A stretch of DNA of 18,287 bases from Parvularia atlantis (GCA_943704415.1 CALSCO010002240.1:1-18287), one strand, 5' to 3'; counted from the stretch's first letter, positions 10,301 to 18,287 are shown. The notes: generated by a model not told the origin, from the letters alone. Program-made: numbers and translations.

Positions 10301-13149
10301 ACCGGTCAGCTGACGCACGCCGCGTGTCGCTGCCGGCGCTCGTGGGATGATAGAGCCGGCTGCATGCGGGCGACGAATGACGGCAGGAGAGCGGCGCGCT
10401 CATCCAGGCTGCGGTCACCGTCGTCAAGTGTCAGCGATTTTGCCGCGTTTTGCGAAGCACACCTGAGCGCATTGTACAGCGCCGGCCGCTCGATCGCCGT
10501 GGCGAAGGCCTCGAGTGACACGGCGCGGAAGTGCGCAGCCGGCGAGTTGTCTGCCAACCAGGCGCGCGCGAGCTCGGCGATGCCAGCACCAAGGGCCTCG
10601 TTGTGCGCCCCGGCGTTGCCGTCGCTCAGGCGCGCGATCAGGTCAAGCGCTTGCGCCAGCACGACATGCGCGCTGAACCGCGCGCGCTCGTGAGACGCAG
10701 CAGCAGCAGCTGTTGTGCGCATGTGACGCACCTGGCAGTGCTTGCCGACGAGAGATGCGCAGGCAGCTGGGCGAGGCCTTGCGCTGCGGCCCGGTCCAGA
10801 GGTACCAGCGCCGGGTCCAGCGAGCTGAGAATGGCGAGCTCGGCGCTGAGGCGACCGAGCGACACGTCCTCCGATGTGACCGCGAAGGCCAGGCGACCAG
10901 TCTCAGCCGTCAGCTCGCGCAGGACGCGGCCGTTCATCTGCAGCTGGTGGGCGCGTGAACACATCAGCCGGATGCGCGGCGTCGGCGCACGCGAGACGCA
11001 CCACCCCGGCAGCAGCTTGCTGCTCTGCGAGCGCGGCCAGGAGAGCAAGCGCCGCGCTGCGCGCATCACGCCACAGGCTGTCGAGCGCGCTGAGTGAAGC
11101 ACGCGCGTGAGACCAACGTCAAACGGCGAGGCAATGCACGCGCACCGCAACAGCGTCGGCTGGATGCACAGCACAAAGCTGGGCCGCGACGCCGCAGCGC
11201 ACGCGACTGCGAGATGCTCAGGGGTCTAGATAGGGCGCGCGACCGGCTGTCAGCGTGCGCAGCCGCCGCCTGCACTCGCTCACCGGAAGCAGTACCGCGA
11301 TGCCCTCGACGAGCTGCCGCAGCTTGTCCGGCTGCCGTAGTGTGTGAAGCGCCGCGGCCCCGGCGACGCTGACGAGCGCCCGGGCCAGCACGACGTCATC
11401 GAACGACAGCTGGGCCACCTCAGCCTCGACCGGCTGCTGCTGCTGCTGCGGCGGCGGCGGGCGGCGTCTTGAGCGCCGAGTCGCTGACGCAGGTGCGGTC
11501 GGCGCGGCGACCGTCACAGCCGCTGATGCCATCACCGCAGGCAAGATCTGCTGCGCCGCTGCGACGACGTTGTCGGCATCCTGCACAAGCTTGCCGCCGT
11601 GGCAGAGCATCCACAGCGCGAGATGCTCCAGGGCTAGCGCCGCGCGCAGCACCACGGCAGCGGTGCGGCCCGTCTGCAGCTGTGCCGCTGCGTCCTGTGC
11701 GCGCGACAAAAGCATCGCCTCAATGGCAGCGCCGTGTGGGGCTGCGACGAGCAAGCGTGAGCAGCGCACGCGTGCAAGCGCAGCACGCACGCTTCGCCCA
11801 GTGGCACGCGCGCACGAGCGCATGTCGCAGCACCGTGACCGCACCCGACTGCCAGCGCACGTCGGCGATGTCTGCAGCGTAGTGCAACAACACAGCCGTG
11901 AGCGTCGCCTAGCGCCGCGCTCGTCGGCCGCAGCGCACCCTGTCCGGTGCACGCCACGCGCGCCTCGCCGACCGCATCGATCACGGCGTCGACGTACGCA
12001 GCCCAGAGCAGGTCGGCGCGCGAGTGGAAGCCTCCCTGCACGCCCTGGCAAGCAGCGGCGGCGTGTGAACGACGTGCACCAGCGCACCGGGGCGCCCGCG
12101 CCCACACCTTGATCGTCTCAAAGAGCAGCACGCCCAGACCGTACGTTGTGCCACGTGTGTGCGCTTCTGCCGTGATCGCACGCAGCGTAGCCTCGAGCTG
12201 GTCGGCCTTTGCCTGGGGCGGGCGTGTCAGCGTTGTCGCGCCGTCCTGTGTAAGGCGCGCACCTTGCGGACGAGGTAGGCAAAGCTCTCGCTCGCAAACT
12301 GCCGCACGTGCGGCTTTTGCTCGTCGCCGAGCAGCACGGCAAAGGAACTGGCGCGCGATGAGCGCGCGCGTCGTAAAAGCACACGCAAGCGCACCGGAAC
12401 AGGCCGACGAGGTCGCTGACGAGGATGCGCGCGAGGTACTTGAACAGGAAGCACATGCATGAGAACACGGCCTGCGCGCGGCGTGAGTGGCAGGATATGG
12501 GCGCAGCGGATGCGGCACACGCGCACCTCGAGGCCCTCGACGTCGGCCGGGTCGACCAGGTGCAGCAGCGTGTCAAACACCTGCGGGAAGAGCGGCTGCA
12601 TCTCCTGGCGCAGGTCGCGGGCGAGTGCGGCGACGAGGCTGAGCAGCGAGGCGCGGGCGATGGCGCTGTCGGGCTGGTGCAGTGCGGCCACGAGCGCGTC
12701 GACGATCTGCTGGCGGTGGAAGACGACGAGCGCGAGCGACGCGGCCATCGGCGCGAGCTCGCGGTCGACGTGGCGCACGGGCGCCGACAGGTCGCTCTCG
12801 CGCAGGTCGATTAGACGCTGGTGGAAGAACGAGCCGACGTCCTGCGTGCCGTCGTGGTGAGACGAGTGGTGGGCGCGGCAGGCGACCCGGCGCACATCGG
12901 AGGGGCGCTCGTCGTGCTCGGCCGTCTTGTAAGTGCCGCCGACGTCGACCTCGCGCAGCCGTTCTGCGAGCGACATGAACTGCGCGCGCGTCCGTCCGTC
13001 AGTGCTCGATGCGGCAGGACGCGCAGAGACGACGCTGCCTTGAAGCGCTTGGCGCCTGCGTCGGTGTCGGCGGCGCGGTTGAGGTCCTTCGGGCGCTGCT
13101 GTGTGGTGCGCTTGCGCGATGGCTGCTGGTGCTGGTGCTGCTTCCGCAT
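1387..13149 (-). CDS. UTP20: UTP20 (DRIM), HEAT-repeat component of the SSU processome; multi-exon gene
   Basis: UTP20 is a huge nucleolar scaffold of alpha-helical HEAT-type repeats. It belongs to the U3 snoRNP-containing SSU processome and is needed for 18S rRNA maturation. Blocks matching human and yeast UTP20 occur in order down the minus strand. KRFKFMSLAERL is near 13040-12955, like KRYRYSSFKARI in yeast. HVRQFASESFAYLVRK is near 12300 and KWKNPKALY near 9220. A block near 4990 (GYRRHVLVFTLH) is followed by EKE. HAWVRRAASRLLGLF is near 2390 and WLAQRLARRARIEAAK near 1970. The tail is basic (INPV-AVTDPAKAAKRKQ) and ends at TGA 1389-1387. The gene spans 11.8 kb and is cut by many introns, of which over a dozen were resolved; the last is only 35 nt (1525-1559). 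The ATG at 13149-13147 (MRKQHQ) was chosen. An in-frame ATG at 13191 would add 14 residues. The N-terminal, central and C-terminal regions of the family are all present, so it looks complete. Individual splice sites in the middle are not all verified. Confidence 0.93.
1525..1559 (-). other. Last intron of UTP20, 35 nt
   Basis: The minus strand reads GTGAACG...GTGACTGACGG...CACAG. Removing these 35 nt joins DVRINPV to AVTDPAKAAKRK and leaves an open frame to the TGA at 1389-1387; retaining it shifts the frame. The branch-point-like CTGAC lies 11 nt before the acceptor end. The position and the following lysine/arginine-rich tail agree with the C-terminus of human UTP20 (FVTNPD followed by basic repeats). 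Confidence 0.85.
3831..3902 (-). other. Acidic low-complexity insert in UTP20
   Basis: Read on the minus strand, this stretch encodes an almost purely acidic run (DSDADDHEDDEDGDDDEG followed by DADNEF). It sits between a helical segment (LALKTLAQLLATPVW, near 4000-4045) and a basic segment (RARKARKRVYGR). It lies inside one open exon, so it is translated. Acidic loops of this kind are common in nucleolar proteins; here it probably forms a disordered loop between HEAT blocks. Confidence 0.7.
11433..11463 (-). repeat. CAG/CCG triplet run in UTP20 (poly-Pro/poly-Gln)
   Basis: On the minus strand the exon reads PPPPQQQQQP before VEAEVAQLSFDD. If translated it is a short proline-glutamine tract and a likely length-variable site. 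An alternative is that an intron ends at one of the CCGCAG steps, which would remove the proline part. No homologous residues constrain the choice. Confidence 0.5.
12980..13038 (-). other. First intron of UTP20, GC-AG type, 59 nt
   Basis: The minus strand reads AAG|GCAGCGTCG...GCACTGACGG...GCGCAG|TTC. Removal joins GAKRFK to FMSLAERLREVD, matching the KRYRYSSFKARI start of yeast Utp20. The 59 nt are not a multiple of three, so retention breaks the frame. No GT in a suitable position and phase gives the same protein. A CTGAC branch-point motif is present. Confidence 0.8.
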
Positions 13150-13232
13150 CGGCGGCGGCGCACGGCGCACGCGTCGCTCGGCCGCGGGCATCTCGCGCGC
13201 CACGTGGCCCAGCTTCGAACTGTCACGCAGCA
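13150..13232. promoter_or_regulatory. Compact divergent promoter between UTP20 and the SH3 gene, with CACGTG
   Basis: Only 83 bp separate the two chosen start codons (41 bp if UTP20 starts at 13191). The palindrome CACGTG lies at 13201-13206, 27 bp upstream of the SH3-gene ATG. CACGTG is the core site of basic helix-loop-helix factors such as Cbf1 and Pho4 in yeasts. No TATA-like sequence is visible. Use of the site is inferred, not shown; a 6-bp match in GC-rich DNA can occur by chance. Confidence 0.5.
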
Positions 13233-14204
13233 ATGGCCGCGGAGAGCGCGTCGCCGCATCACCAGGCCGCGTTTGCGTCGTATCTGCTCGACGACATCGA
13301 GCGCGCGCTGGCGGCGCTGCAGGTGCGCGCGGCGCGGACGCCTCGCCACCCCTTCCTCCTCCCCCGTCAGCGCGTCGGCCGATCGTGTGCACAGGGCATC
13401 GTCTGGGTCACGCCCGCCCAGGCAGACGCCGTGCGCGCGCAGCTCGCGCCCGCCCGCAAGCGCATCGAGGCCGGCACGCAGCCGCAGCCCGCGCCCGCCG
13501 CCACCGAGGCGCGGCCGGCCGTCGCCAAGCGCCCGTCGGGCGTGGCCGTGCTGCCAATGCCCGCCCAGCCGCGCACCGTTACCACCACCAACGCGGCAGC
13601 CGCCGCGCAGCCCGCCCTGCCCTCGCGCCCGCAGCCCGCCGCCGCCGCCGCTGCTGCCGCCGCCCCGCCGCAGCTGGTCGTCGTGCCCACGCACGACCTC
13701 GAGCCCGCGCAGCCCGGCGACCTGCGCCTCGTCAAGGGCGAGCGCATCGTGGTCACCGACTCGGCCACCGACCCCAACTGGTGGGTGGGCACCGCGCCCA
13801 ACGGCGACACGGGCTCGTTCCCGTGCACCTTTGTGCAGATGTGCGCGCCTGCATCCTGTCGCAGCAGCCGTCTCACTGCCGCACACGCAGCGTCCAGGGC
13901 ACGTCCGGCACGCGCACCGCCCAGCCGTCTCAGCAGGCCCCGCCAGCTTACGCCGCCGCCGCGGGCGCGCCCACGACCGTTCACCACCAGACCGTGATCG
14001 TGCAGCAGGCGCCACCGCAGCAGCCCGTGCAGGTCATCAACCAGGGTCCGCCGCCGAGCGTGGGCCGCCAGCTGGGCGGCATCGCGGCATCGTCGGCCGC
14101 TGTCGGGTGCGTCACCGCCGATCGCGTGCATACGGCTCACGGACAGCCCCGCGCACAGCTTTGGCGTGACCGCGGGCTCGCTCGTGGCTCGATCGATCTT
14201 CTGA
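13233..14204 (+). CDS. LSB1: SH3-domain protein of the Lsb1/Pin3 (Las17-binding) family, four exons
   Basis: Exons are 13233-13322, 13395-13840, 13891-14106 and 14159-14204, giving 265 residues (yeast Lsb1 is 241, Pin3 215). Introns are 72, 50 and 52 nt with GTGCG donors and CAG acceptors. The N-terminus ([17 protein letters not shown], then [12 protein letters not shown]) matches the helical start of Lsb1. One SH3 domain covers about residues 125-182 ([18 protein letters not shown], then DPNWWVG and [13 protein letters not shown]). A proline/glutamine-rich linker follows ([17 protein letters not shown]). The C-terminus, [17 protein letters not shown] then GSLVARSIF, matches the glycine-rich Lsb1 end (GSKLGNAAIFGAG then GSDIVNSIF). 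In yeast these proteins bind Las17/WASP and restrain actin nucleation; the same role is inferred here. An alanine/proline-rich segment precedes the SH3 domain. The first intron is stop-free and in frame, so a naive reading would wrongly retain it. Confidence 0.87.
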
Positions 14205-14254
14205 ATAGCCGCCGCTGCAACCGCTCTGCCTTCCGTTTTGCGCCCTCTGTCTTT
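14205..14254. other. Convergent 50-bp gap between the SH3 gene and RAD3
   Basis: The stop codons of the two genes face each other with only 50 bp between them. The gap has a T-rich patch (CTTCCGTTTTGCGCC, CTGTCTTT) but no recognisable AATAAA signal on either strand. The 3' untranslated regions of the two transcripts very probably overlap. Confidence 0.6.
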
Positions 14255-17200
14255 CTACATGTCCATCGCCACTGCTGATGCGGCCGCCGCGTCTTCGTCC
14301 GTGGCCGCCGCCGCCGCTGCTGCCTCCTCGTCCGCGGCCGCACGCGCCGCCGCCGCCTCGGCCATCGCGCGCTCGGCCGCCTCCGCCTCTGCCATCGCCT
14401 CGGCCAGCGCGTCGTCGGCCTCGCCCTCGGCATCGTTGTTGCTCGCGGCCGGGGCAGATGCAGGCGCGGGCAGCACCAGTCGCGCCTGCCCACTGCTCAA
14501 GTCGTCGAGCGCCGACGCGCCTGTCGCGAACCGCCCCGCCTGGCGGCGCTGGTGCGCATGCAGGTCCTCGAGCGTCCAGAGCGAATGGCCGATCTGATCG
14601 GTCTGGGTCTTTGTTGTGAGCCGGCCGCGCACGCTGCACCAGGCGCGCACGCACCAGCGAAAACGGCTGTGCCATCTCGCGGAAAAAGTTCTTGGCGACC
14701 TGCACGGCCATGTCGGTCGAGAGGTTGAGCGCGGCGTCGGTGAAGTGCTGCTGGATCCACTTGGGCAGCTTGGCGCGCTTGTCGGCGCGGGCGTAGCGCT
14801 GGGGTGGAGCATCAGACGCGACGTCGACCGAGCGCGTGCAGACAGACCTTGTCGGCAAAGATCATGAGGCCATAGTCGGTCTTGCCGCGGATGGCTCTCC
14901 CGACGCACTGCGCGCCGTGCCGCATCGCGTCGAACGTGAGGAAGTCGTTCTCGCGGATGCGGAAGGTCTGGCGCAGGTACTCGAGGCGTGCCTGCGGTGC
15001 CGCCGCCTCGCGCGTCAGCTCGACCGCGGCGTGCCAGGGGCGCACGCGCCTTAAGGATGCGCGACTGCGTGTAGACGTACGGGATGCCAAACATGACGAC
15101 GGCGCGGCCGTAGTTGTGGTCAAAGTCGATGCCCTCCGACACCTTGCCGCGCGCGACCGAGAGCAGCACCGCCCCGCGGCCGTTGTCGCACGCCTGCGCA
15201 CAGAGTGAGGCGCGTGCACGTCACACGGGCGCACGCCGCACCGTCTTGTAGTTTTCAAGCGCCAGGGTCGTCTCGGCGGCGTCGGGCGTCTCGATGAAGA
15301 CGAGCTTGTACTTGAGCACCTCGGCGAGCATGCCCTGGGATGCGTGTGCGTGTGCATGCGCGCGAGCGTGAGCAGGCGCTGACATGGGCAAGCGCGCGGC
15401 CCGCACCATCTTGTCCCACATCGAGATGATCGACTCCATGTAGATGTACGACGGGAAGAAGCACGCCAGTCCGTCCGGAACGACCTTGGCCAGCTCGATC
15501 AGGAGGTTGCCGTAGTTGCGCACGACCGCGGGCTCGCTCCGCACTTCGAACTGCGACGACACCGACACCTGGTCGGACCCGCGCGTGATCACCTGGCCGC
15601 GACGCGTCGTCGTCAGCCGCCGGCGCCGCCTGCACCGCCGCCTGGCGTGCTGCGCACCATCGGGCAGAAGCAGTTGCGCGAGAGCGTCATCGGGTACGAC
15701 TGCATCGTCACCGGCACAAAGTCGAGGATCTTGGGGTACATGTCCAGCGGCGAGAGCGTGCCGGACGTGATCACGACCGACTGGAACCGGTGGAACACGG
15801 GCTTAATGGCGAGCGACGCATCGAGGCAGCTGCCGGCGCGTCGTCGTCAGCAGCGGTGTTGCACCTGTGCACGGGGCGCACCACAGGTGGAAGACGGGGT
15901 CGGGGATGGTCGGCGTGCGGTCGTCAAACGGCTCAAGGATCAGGCTGAAGCCTGCGTCCCACGTACGCCTCAGCCGACGGCGCAGTTGTTTTGCGCAGCC
16001 GTGCGCGCACCCTTCTGGTACGTCCCGACGAGCGTGGCAAAATTGGCCACGCGCTGCAGCGACGAGTACTCGTCCAGGTCGTTCAGCTCGAGCGTGCGCA
16101 CGAGCGAGCCCAGGCGCTCGGACGTGAAGCGCAGCGGCTTGCGATCGATCTGCGTGGCCTCCTTGAGGTTCTGCAGGAACGAGGCCGGCGTCTCGGACAC
16201 GACGTGCTGCACGCGCAGGCGAGTCTGCGACGGCGGGTCGTCAGCGCGCCTTCCTTCCTTGGGCGGCGCGGCGCGGCGCACCTTGAGGTACTCCACAAAG
16301 CGCCGCAGGAACGCCACAAAGTGCTCGGCGCGGCGGATCGTGCCCGGCACGGCCTCCTGCAGCAGGTCGTCTGGCAGCACTGGATTGCACGCGCGCATGG
16401 TCAGCGTCAGGCGCGACGCGCGGTGCGCGCGCGTACCGGGGTTGGCCATGATCTCGTCGGTCATGCGGCTCTCGTTGGCGGTGCGCAGGCCCTCGACCAG
16501 GCGGTTGTACTCGTCGCGCAGGCGGGACGAGTCGGTCTCCTTGATCCTGCGCCGCGGCCGCGCACAGCACATATCAGCGCCCCACGCAATGGTACAGCGG
16601 CACGCCCGCGCAACTGGTCGATCTTCTGCGCCAACTTCTGCACGCTGCGCACGCTCGAGTCGAGCACGGGCTTGGTGATGTCGATGCTCATGGACTCGAT
16701 GCACACGTTGTCTGCGCCCCGCGGCACGCACAATCAGCCTACCTGCGCCGCGCTGCGACGAGTGGCGGGCCCGCACCGATGTTGTGCGCCTCGTCAAACA
16801 CGACGATGCAGTCCTTGGGCAGCTCGCGCGACACAAGCTCGGCAATCTTGGGGTCGAGCAGGTAGTAGTAGCTGTACACGACCACGTTGCTGAAAGATAT
16901 CTGCGCTCGCGGCAGCCCGTGGGTCGAACACCAGCGGCCGAGCACGCACCAGGCGCAGCGCACCATGTGCCGTGCGATAAAGTAGGGACACCACGTCCGC
17001 TGCTCGCAGGCCTTGCGCATGTCGTCGAGCGTGTACACGCCCGGCGGCAGGAGCGTCTCGCGGCCGTTGGCGATGAACTCCTCATAGTACTCGCACAGCT
17101 CGGCGCGCTGGTTCGGGTTGGCCGCGGCGGCCTCGCGCACCCACGAGGCGGTCATGTTGCGGCAGCGCGCGTCGACGGCCTTGCCCTTCTTCTCCTTGCT

Positions 17201-17789
17201 GACCTGCGGGCGGCATGGGCACGTGCGCTGTGCATGCGTGCGTGCGTGTGCGTGCGGCACCGCGCACCCGGTCGTGCAGGCACAGGTTGCGCCGCGACGT
17301 CAGCCCCACGGCCGTGAAGTCCTCGGCAAAGCCGAGCTCCTTGGTGCGCACGCGCATGAGGTTGCGCAGCTCGGCGAGGGTCTTCTCGATCTCGCCGACG
17401 GTGCGCGAGCAGTAGACGAGCTTTCCGGTCTGCGGGTACTTCTGCGTCGCGCGCACCACGCCTGAGCCGCGGGAGCGACGGGCTGGGTCAGGGCGCGCCA
17501 CCTGCTTGTACGCGACGATGAGTGAGAGCAGCGTGACGGTCTTGCCCGTGCCCGAGGGCATCTCTAGCATGCAGTGACCCTGCACCGGTCGTGAGCGAGC
17601 CGGCCGAGCGGGTGACCGAGCGCGTGCCTTGGCATCGAGCGTGCGCTTGAGCTCGACCATATAGGCATACTGCTCTGCGCTCGCGCACGGCCGTCAGCTG
17701 CCGTCTGCCGGCGTCTGCTGGCCGTGCGCACCGGGGTAGATGTAGTCGTACGGGAAGATGACCTCGAGCTCGTCCACGTTGAGGCGCAT
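14255..17789 (-). CDS. RAD3: XPD/Rad3 5'-3' DNA helicase, TFIIH subunit; about 17 introns
   Basis: This is the iron-sulfur superfamily 2 helicase of TFIIH, which opens DNA in nucleotide excision repair. The start [19 protein letters not shown] (ATG 17789) matches human XPD ([19 protein letters not shown]), and no in-frame ATG lies upstream. Walker A MPSGTGKT is at about 17539-17562 and the DEAH box (FDEAHNI) at about 16784-16795. The four 4Fe-4S cysteines are all present: RRNLCLH (about 17280), DARCRN (about 17165), ELCEYY (about 17095) and TWCPYF (about 16985). [27 protein letters not shown] and [14 protein letters not shown] follow in order, then [13 protein letters not shown] and [13 protein letters not shown]. 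Removing about 17 introns of 48-72 nt gives roughly 840 residues, against 760 in human; the extra length is mostly an alanine/glutamate-rich tail (14255-14460). Three introns begin with GC. No key residue is missing, so the gene should be functional. It diverges from SSS1 and converges on the SH3 gene. Confidence 0.97.
14258..14460 (-). other. Alanine/glutamate-rich C-terminal tail of RAD3
   Basis: After the last conserved block ([11 protein letters not shown]) the protein ends in a low-complexity run such as [17 protein letters not shown] followed by [17 protein letters not shown], ending AMDM. It lies in the last exon, which reads open to the TAG at 14257-14255. It would form a long charged helix or a disordered acidic tail. 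Yeast Rad3 also ends in an acidic tail, but without the alanine runs; human XPD lacks one. Confidence 0.75.
14992..15049 (-). other. RAD3 intron, GC-AG type, 58 nt
   Basis: The minus strand reads ATCCTTAAG|GCGCGTGCG...GAGCTGACGCG...ACCGCAG|GCACGCCTC. Removal restores SRILKARLEYLR exactly as in human XPD (SRILKARLEYLR). The length is not a multiple of three, so it must be spliced. No GT donor in the right phase gives the conserved protein. The CTGAC branch motif is present. Confidence 0.9.
16547..16611 (-). other. RAD3 intron, GC-AG type, 65 nt
   Basis: The minus strand reads GACCAGTT|GCGCGGGCG...GCGCTGATATG...GGCGCAG|GATCAAGGAG. Removal joins KIDQL to [19 protein letters not shown], matching human [20 protein letters not shown]. 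Available GT dinucleotides upstream are all in the wrong phase. A CTGAT branch-like motif is present. Confidence 0.8.
17580..17627 (-). other. RAD3 intron, GC-AG type, 48 nt, stop-free
   Basis: The minus strand reads GATGCCAAG|GCACGCGCT...GGTGCAG|GGTCACTGC. Removal gives [18 protein letters not shown], colinear with human [18 protein letters not shown]. Because it is 48 nt without a stop, retention would merely insert 16 residues just before Walker A. Splicing here rests on homology alone. Confidence 0.75.
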
Positions 17790-18147
17790 CGCGGCGGACG
17801 GGGCGGCTGGGGCGGCGGCGCGGCGAGTCGGCAAAGGCGGGTGGCGCACTGGTGGCGCTGCTGATCGGGCGACTGCGGCCGTGTGAGCGGGCGCGCGTGA
17901 GCTCGTGTTTTCCGCCGTCAGTTTGAAACATGAGCTGCGACGCTCCCGCAGCGGACACTGTTGGTCGGCGGCGCCGTGGCTGACGTTCTTCTGGCTGCTG
18001 GCTGCTGGCTGCTGGCTGCTGGCTGCTGGCTGCTGGCTGCTGGCTGGCTGCTGCTGCTGGCTGGCTGCTCGCTGCTGGCTGCGCACTGCTCACGCCCGCC
18101 GGCGCGCACGCACCCCGCAGTATCGCCCGCACCGCAGCAGCCGCGAC
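17790..18147. promoter_or_regulatory. Divergent promoter region between RAD3 and SSS1
   Basis: This 358-bp region separates the start codons of two outward-facing genes. It holds a 7-bp tandem repeat (17991-18046) and a small A/T-richer patch near 17909-17932 (TTTTCCGCC, TTTGAAACATG). A 17-codon reading frame ([17 protein letters not shown]) starts near 17932 on the plus strand and could be an upstream ORF of SSS1. The frame upstream of the RAD3 ATG is open for about 99 codons on the minus strand but contains no ATG. No TATA box is evident. Confidence 0.55.
17991..18046. repeat. Eight tandem copies of the 7-mer CTGGCTG
   Basis: Eight perfect consecutive copies of CTGGCTG fill 17991-18046. 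A degenerate continuation of GCTG and CTGG units runs to about 18082. On the minus strand the same DNA reads as alternating SSQQPAA repeats, but no start codon leads into it. It lies in the divergent promoter, 66-157 bp upstream of the SSS1 ATG. It is a simple-sequence repeat likely to vary in copy number. Confidence 0.9.
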
Positions 18148-18287
18148 ATGGACGAGGTGCTGCAGCTGCTCCAGCCCGCGCGGGCCTTTGCGCTCAACAG
18201 CTACCGCCTCGTCAACAAGTGCACCAAGCCTGACCAGAAGGGCGCGTCCCGCTGCCGCGGCACTGCGGAGGCTGACCGCGCCCCCCC
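18148..18287 (+). CDS. SSS1: Sec61 gamma subunit (Sss1/SecE), first exon, cut by the right edge
   Basis: Sec61 gamma is the small tail-anchored subunit of the ER translocon that clamps Sec61 alpha. The exon from ATG 18148 encodes [14 protein letters not shown] then [17 protein letters not shown]. This matches the conserved amphipathic N-terminal helix (human MDQVMQFVEPSRQF then VKRCTKPDRKEF). The next residues should be EF. After AAG the DNA reads G|GCGCGTCCC with CTGACC further on, so the exon most likely ends at 18241 (splitting the E codon) and a GC-type intron begins at 18242. The transmembrane part lies beyond the window. The alternative is that the frame reads on, which would abandon the family sequence. 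Confidence 0.9.
   Translation, partial: MDEVLQLLQPARAFALNSYRLVNKCTKPDQKGASRCRGTAEADRAP
18242..18287 (+). other. Start of SSS1 intron 1, probable GC donor (truncated)
   Basis: The sequence GCGCGTCCCG follows the K-E codon boundary at the point where the Sec61 gamma family continues with EF. The first six bases equal the GC donor of the RAD3 intron ending at 15049. A CTGAC branch-like motif appears at about 18271 and is followed by a C-run at the edge; the acceptor is outside the window. Confidence 0.6.

Noticed and set aside
12821-14278. Plus-strand 485-codon open frame covering the SH3 gene
   Set aside because: It reads the antisense of UTP20 exon 2 and the promoter before joining one SH3-gene exon in frame. 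The spliced 265-residue model explains the conserved N-terminus, SH3 domain and C-terminus.
17991-18082. Possible CRISPR-like or regulatory repeat array
   Set aside because: The units are contiguous 7-mers with no spacers, in a eukaryotic promoter. It is a simple tandem repeat.
17694-18086. Gln/Ser-rich N-terminal extension of RAD3
   Set aside because: The open frame contains no ATG upstream of 17789, and the family starts exactly at [10 protein letters not shown]. The extension is untranslated 5' sequence reading through the heptamer repeat.
17961-18233. Hydrophobic plus-strand frame rich in [12 protein letters not shown]
   Set aside because: It is produced by the CTGGCTG repeat and overlaps the SSS1 exon in a different frame. 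It is not a membrane protein gene.
1-18287. tRNA, rRNA, riboswitch, transposase or retroelement signatures
   Set aside because: A read-through of both strands by eye showed no cloverleaf with a T-loop GTTCRA motif, no rRNA core motif, no terminal inverted repeats and no reverse transcriptase or transposase motifs.

Overview
The window is nuclear DNA from a GC-rich, gene-dense eukaryote, most likely a fungus and probably a basidiomycete-type yeast; the genus cannot be fixed from sequence alone. The reasons are the many very short spliceosomal introns (about 35-75 nt) with donors of the form G(T/C)GCGN and branch points CTGAC or CTCAC close to a CAG acceptor. Intergenic gaps are only tens of bases, third codon positions are strongly G/C, and there is a fungal-type SH3 protein (Lsb1/Pin3 family). 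No bacterial features, rRNA, tRNA, CRISPR array or intact mobile element were seen.

Layout, left to right. (1) 1-1363: the hardest part to read. A minus-strand gene fragment starts at 119 and leaves the window on the left. Next to it is an unrecognised, apparently frame-disrupted minus-strand coding region that carries a diverged copy of part of that fragment. (2) 1387-13149, minus: one very large gene for the HEAT-repeat ribosome-biogenesis factor UTP20, split by many tiny introns and apparently complete from N- to C-terminus. (3) 13150-13232: an 83-bp divergent promoter containing CACGTG. (4) 13233-14204, plus: a complete four-exon SH3 gene of the Lsb1/Pin3 family. (5) 14255-17789, minus: a complete XPD/Rad3 DNA helicase gene with about 17 introns, meeting the SH3 gene tail to tail across 50 bp. 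(6) 17790-18147: a divergent promoter region with a 7-bp tandem repeat. (7) 18148 to the right edge, plus: the first exon of Sec61 gamma (Sss1) and the start of its first intron.

The genes are unrelated housekeeping functions: nucleolar 18S rRNA maturation (UTP20), TFIIH transcription and repair (RAD3), actin regulation (LSB1-like) and ER protein translocation (SSS1). They do not form a pathway. Neighbours share divergent promoters or short convergent ends.

The most notable signal is in the introns. At least five, in three different genes, must begin with GC rather than GT if the conserved protein is to be read. Their donors keep a GCGCGN-like context that parallels the GTGCGN donors of their neighbours, rather than the GCAAGT context usual for GC-AG introns. 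I found no convincing new multi-gene system. The left 1.36 kb is where unexplained coding sequence remains.
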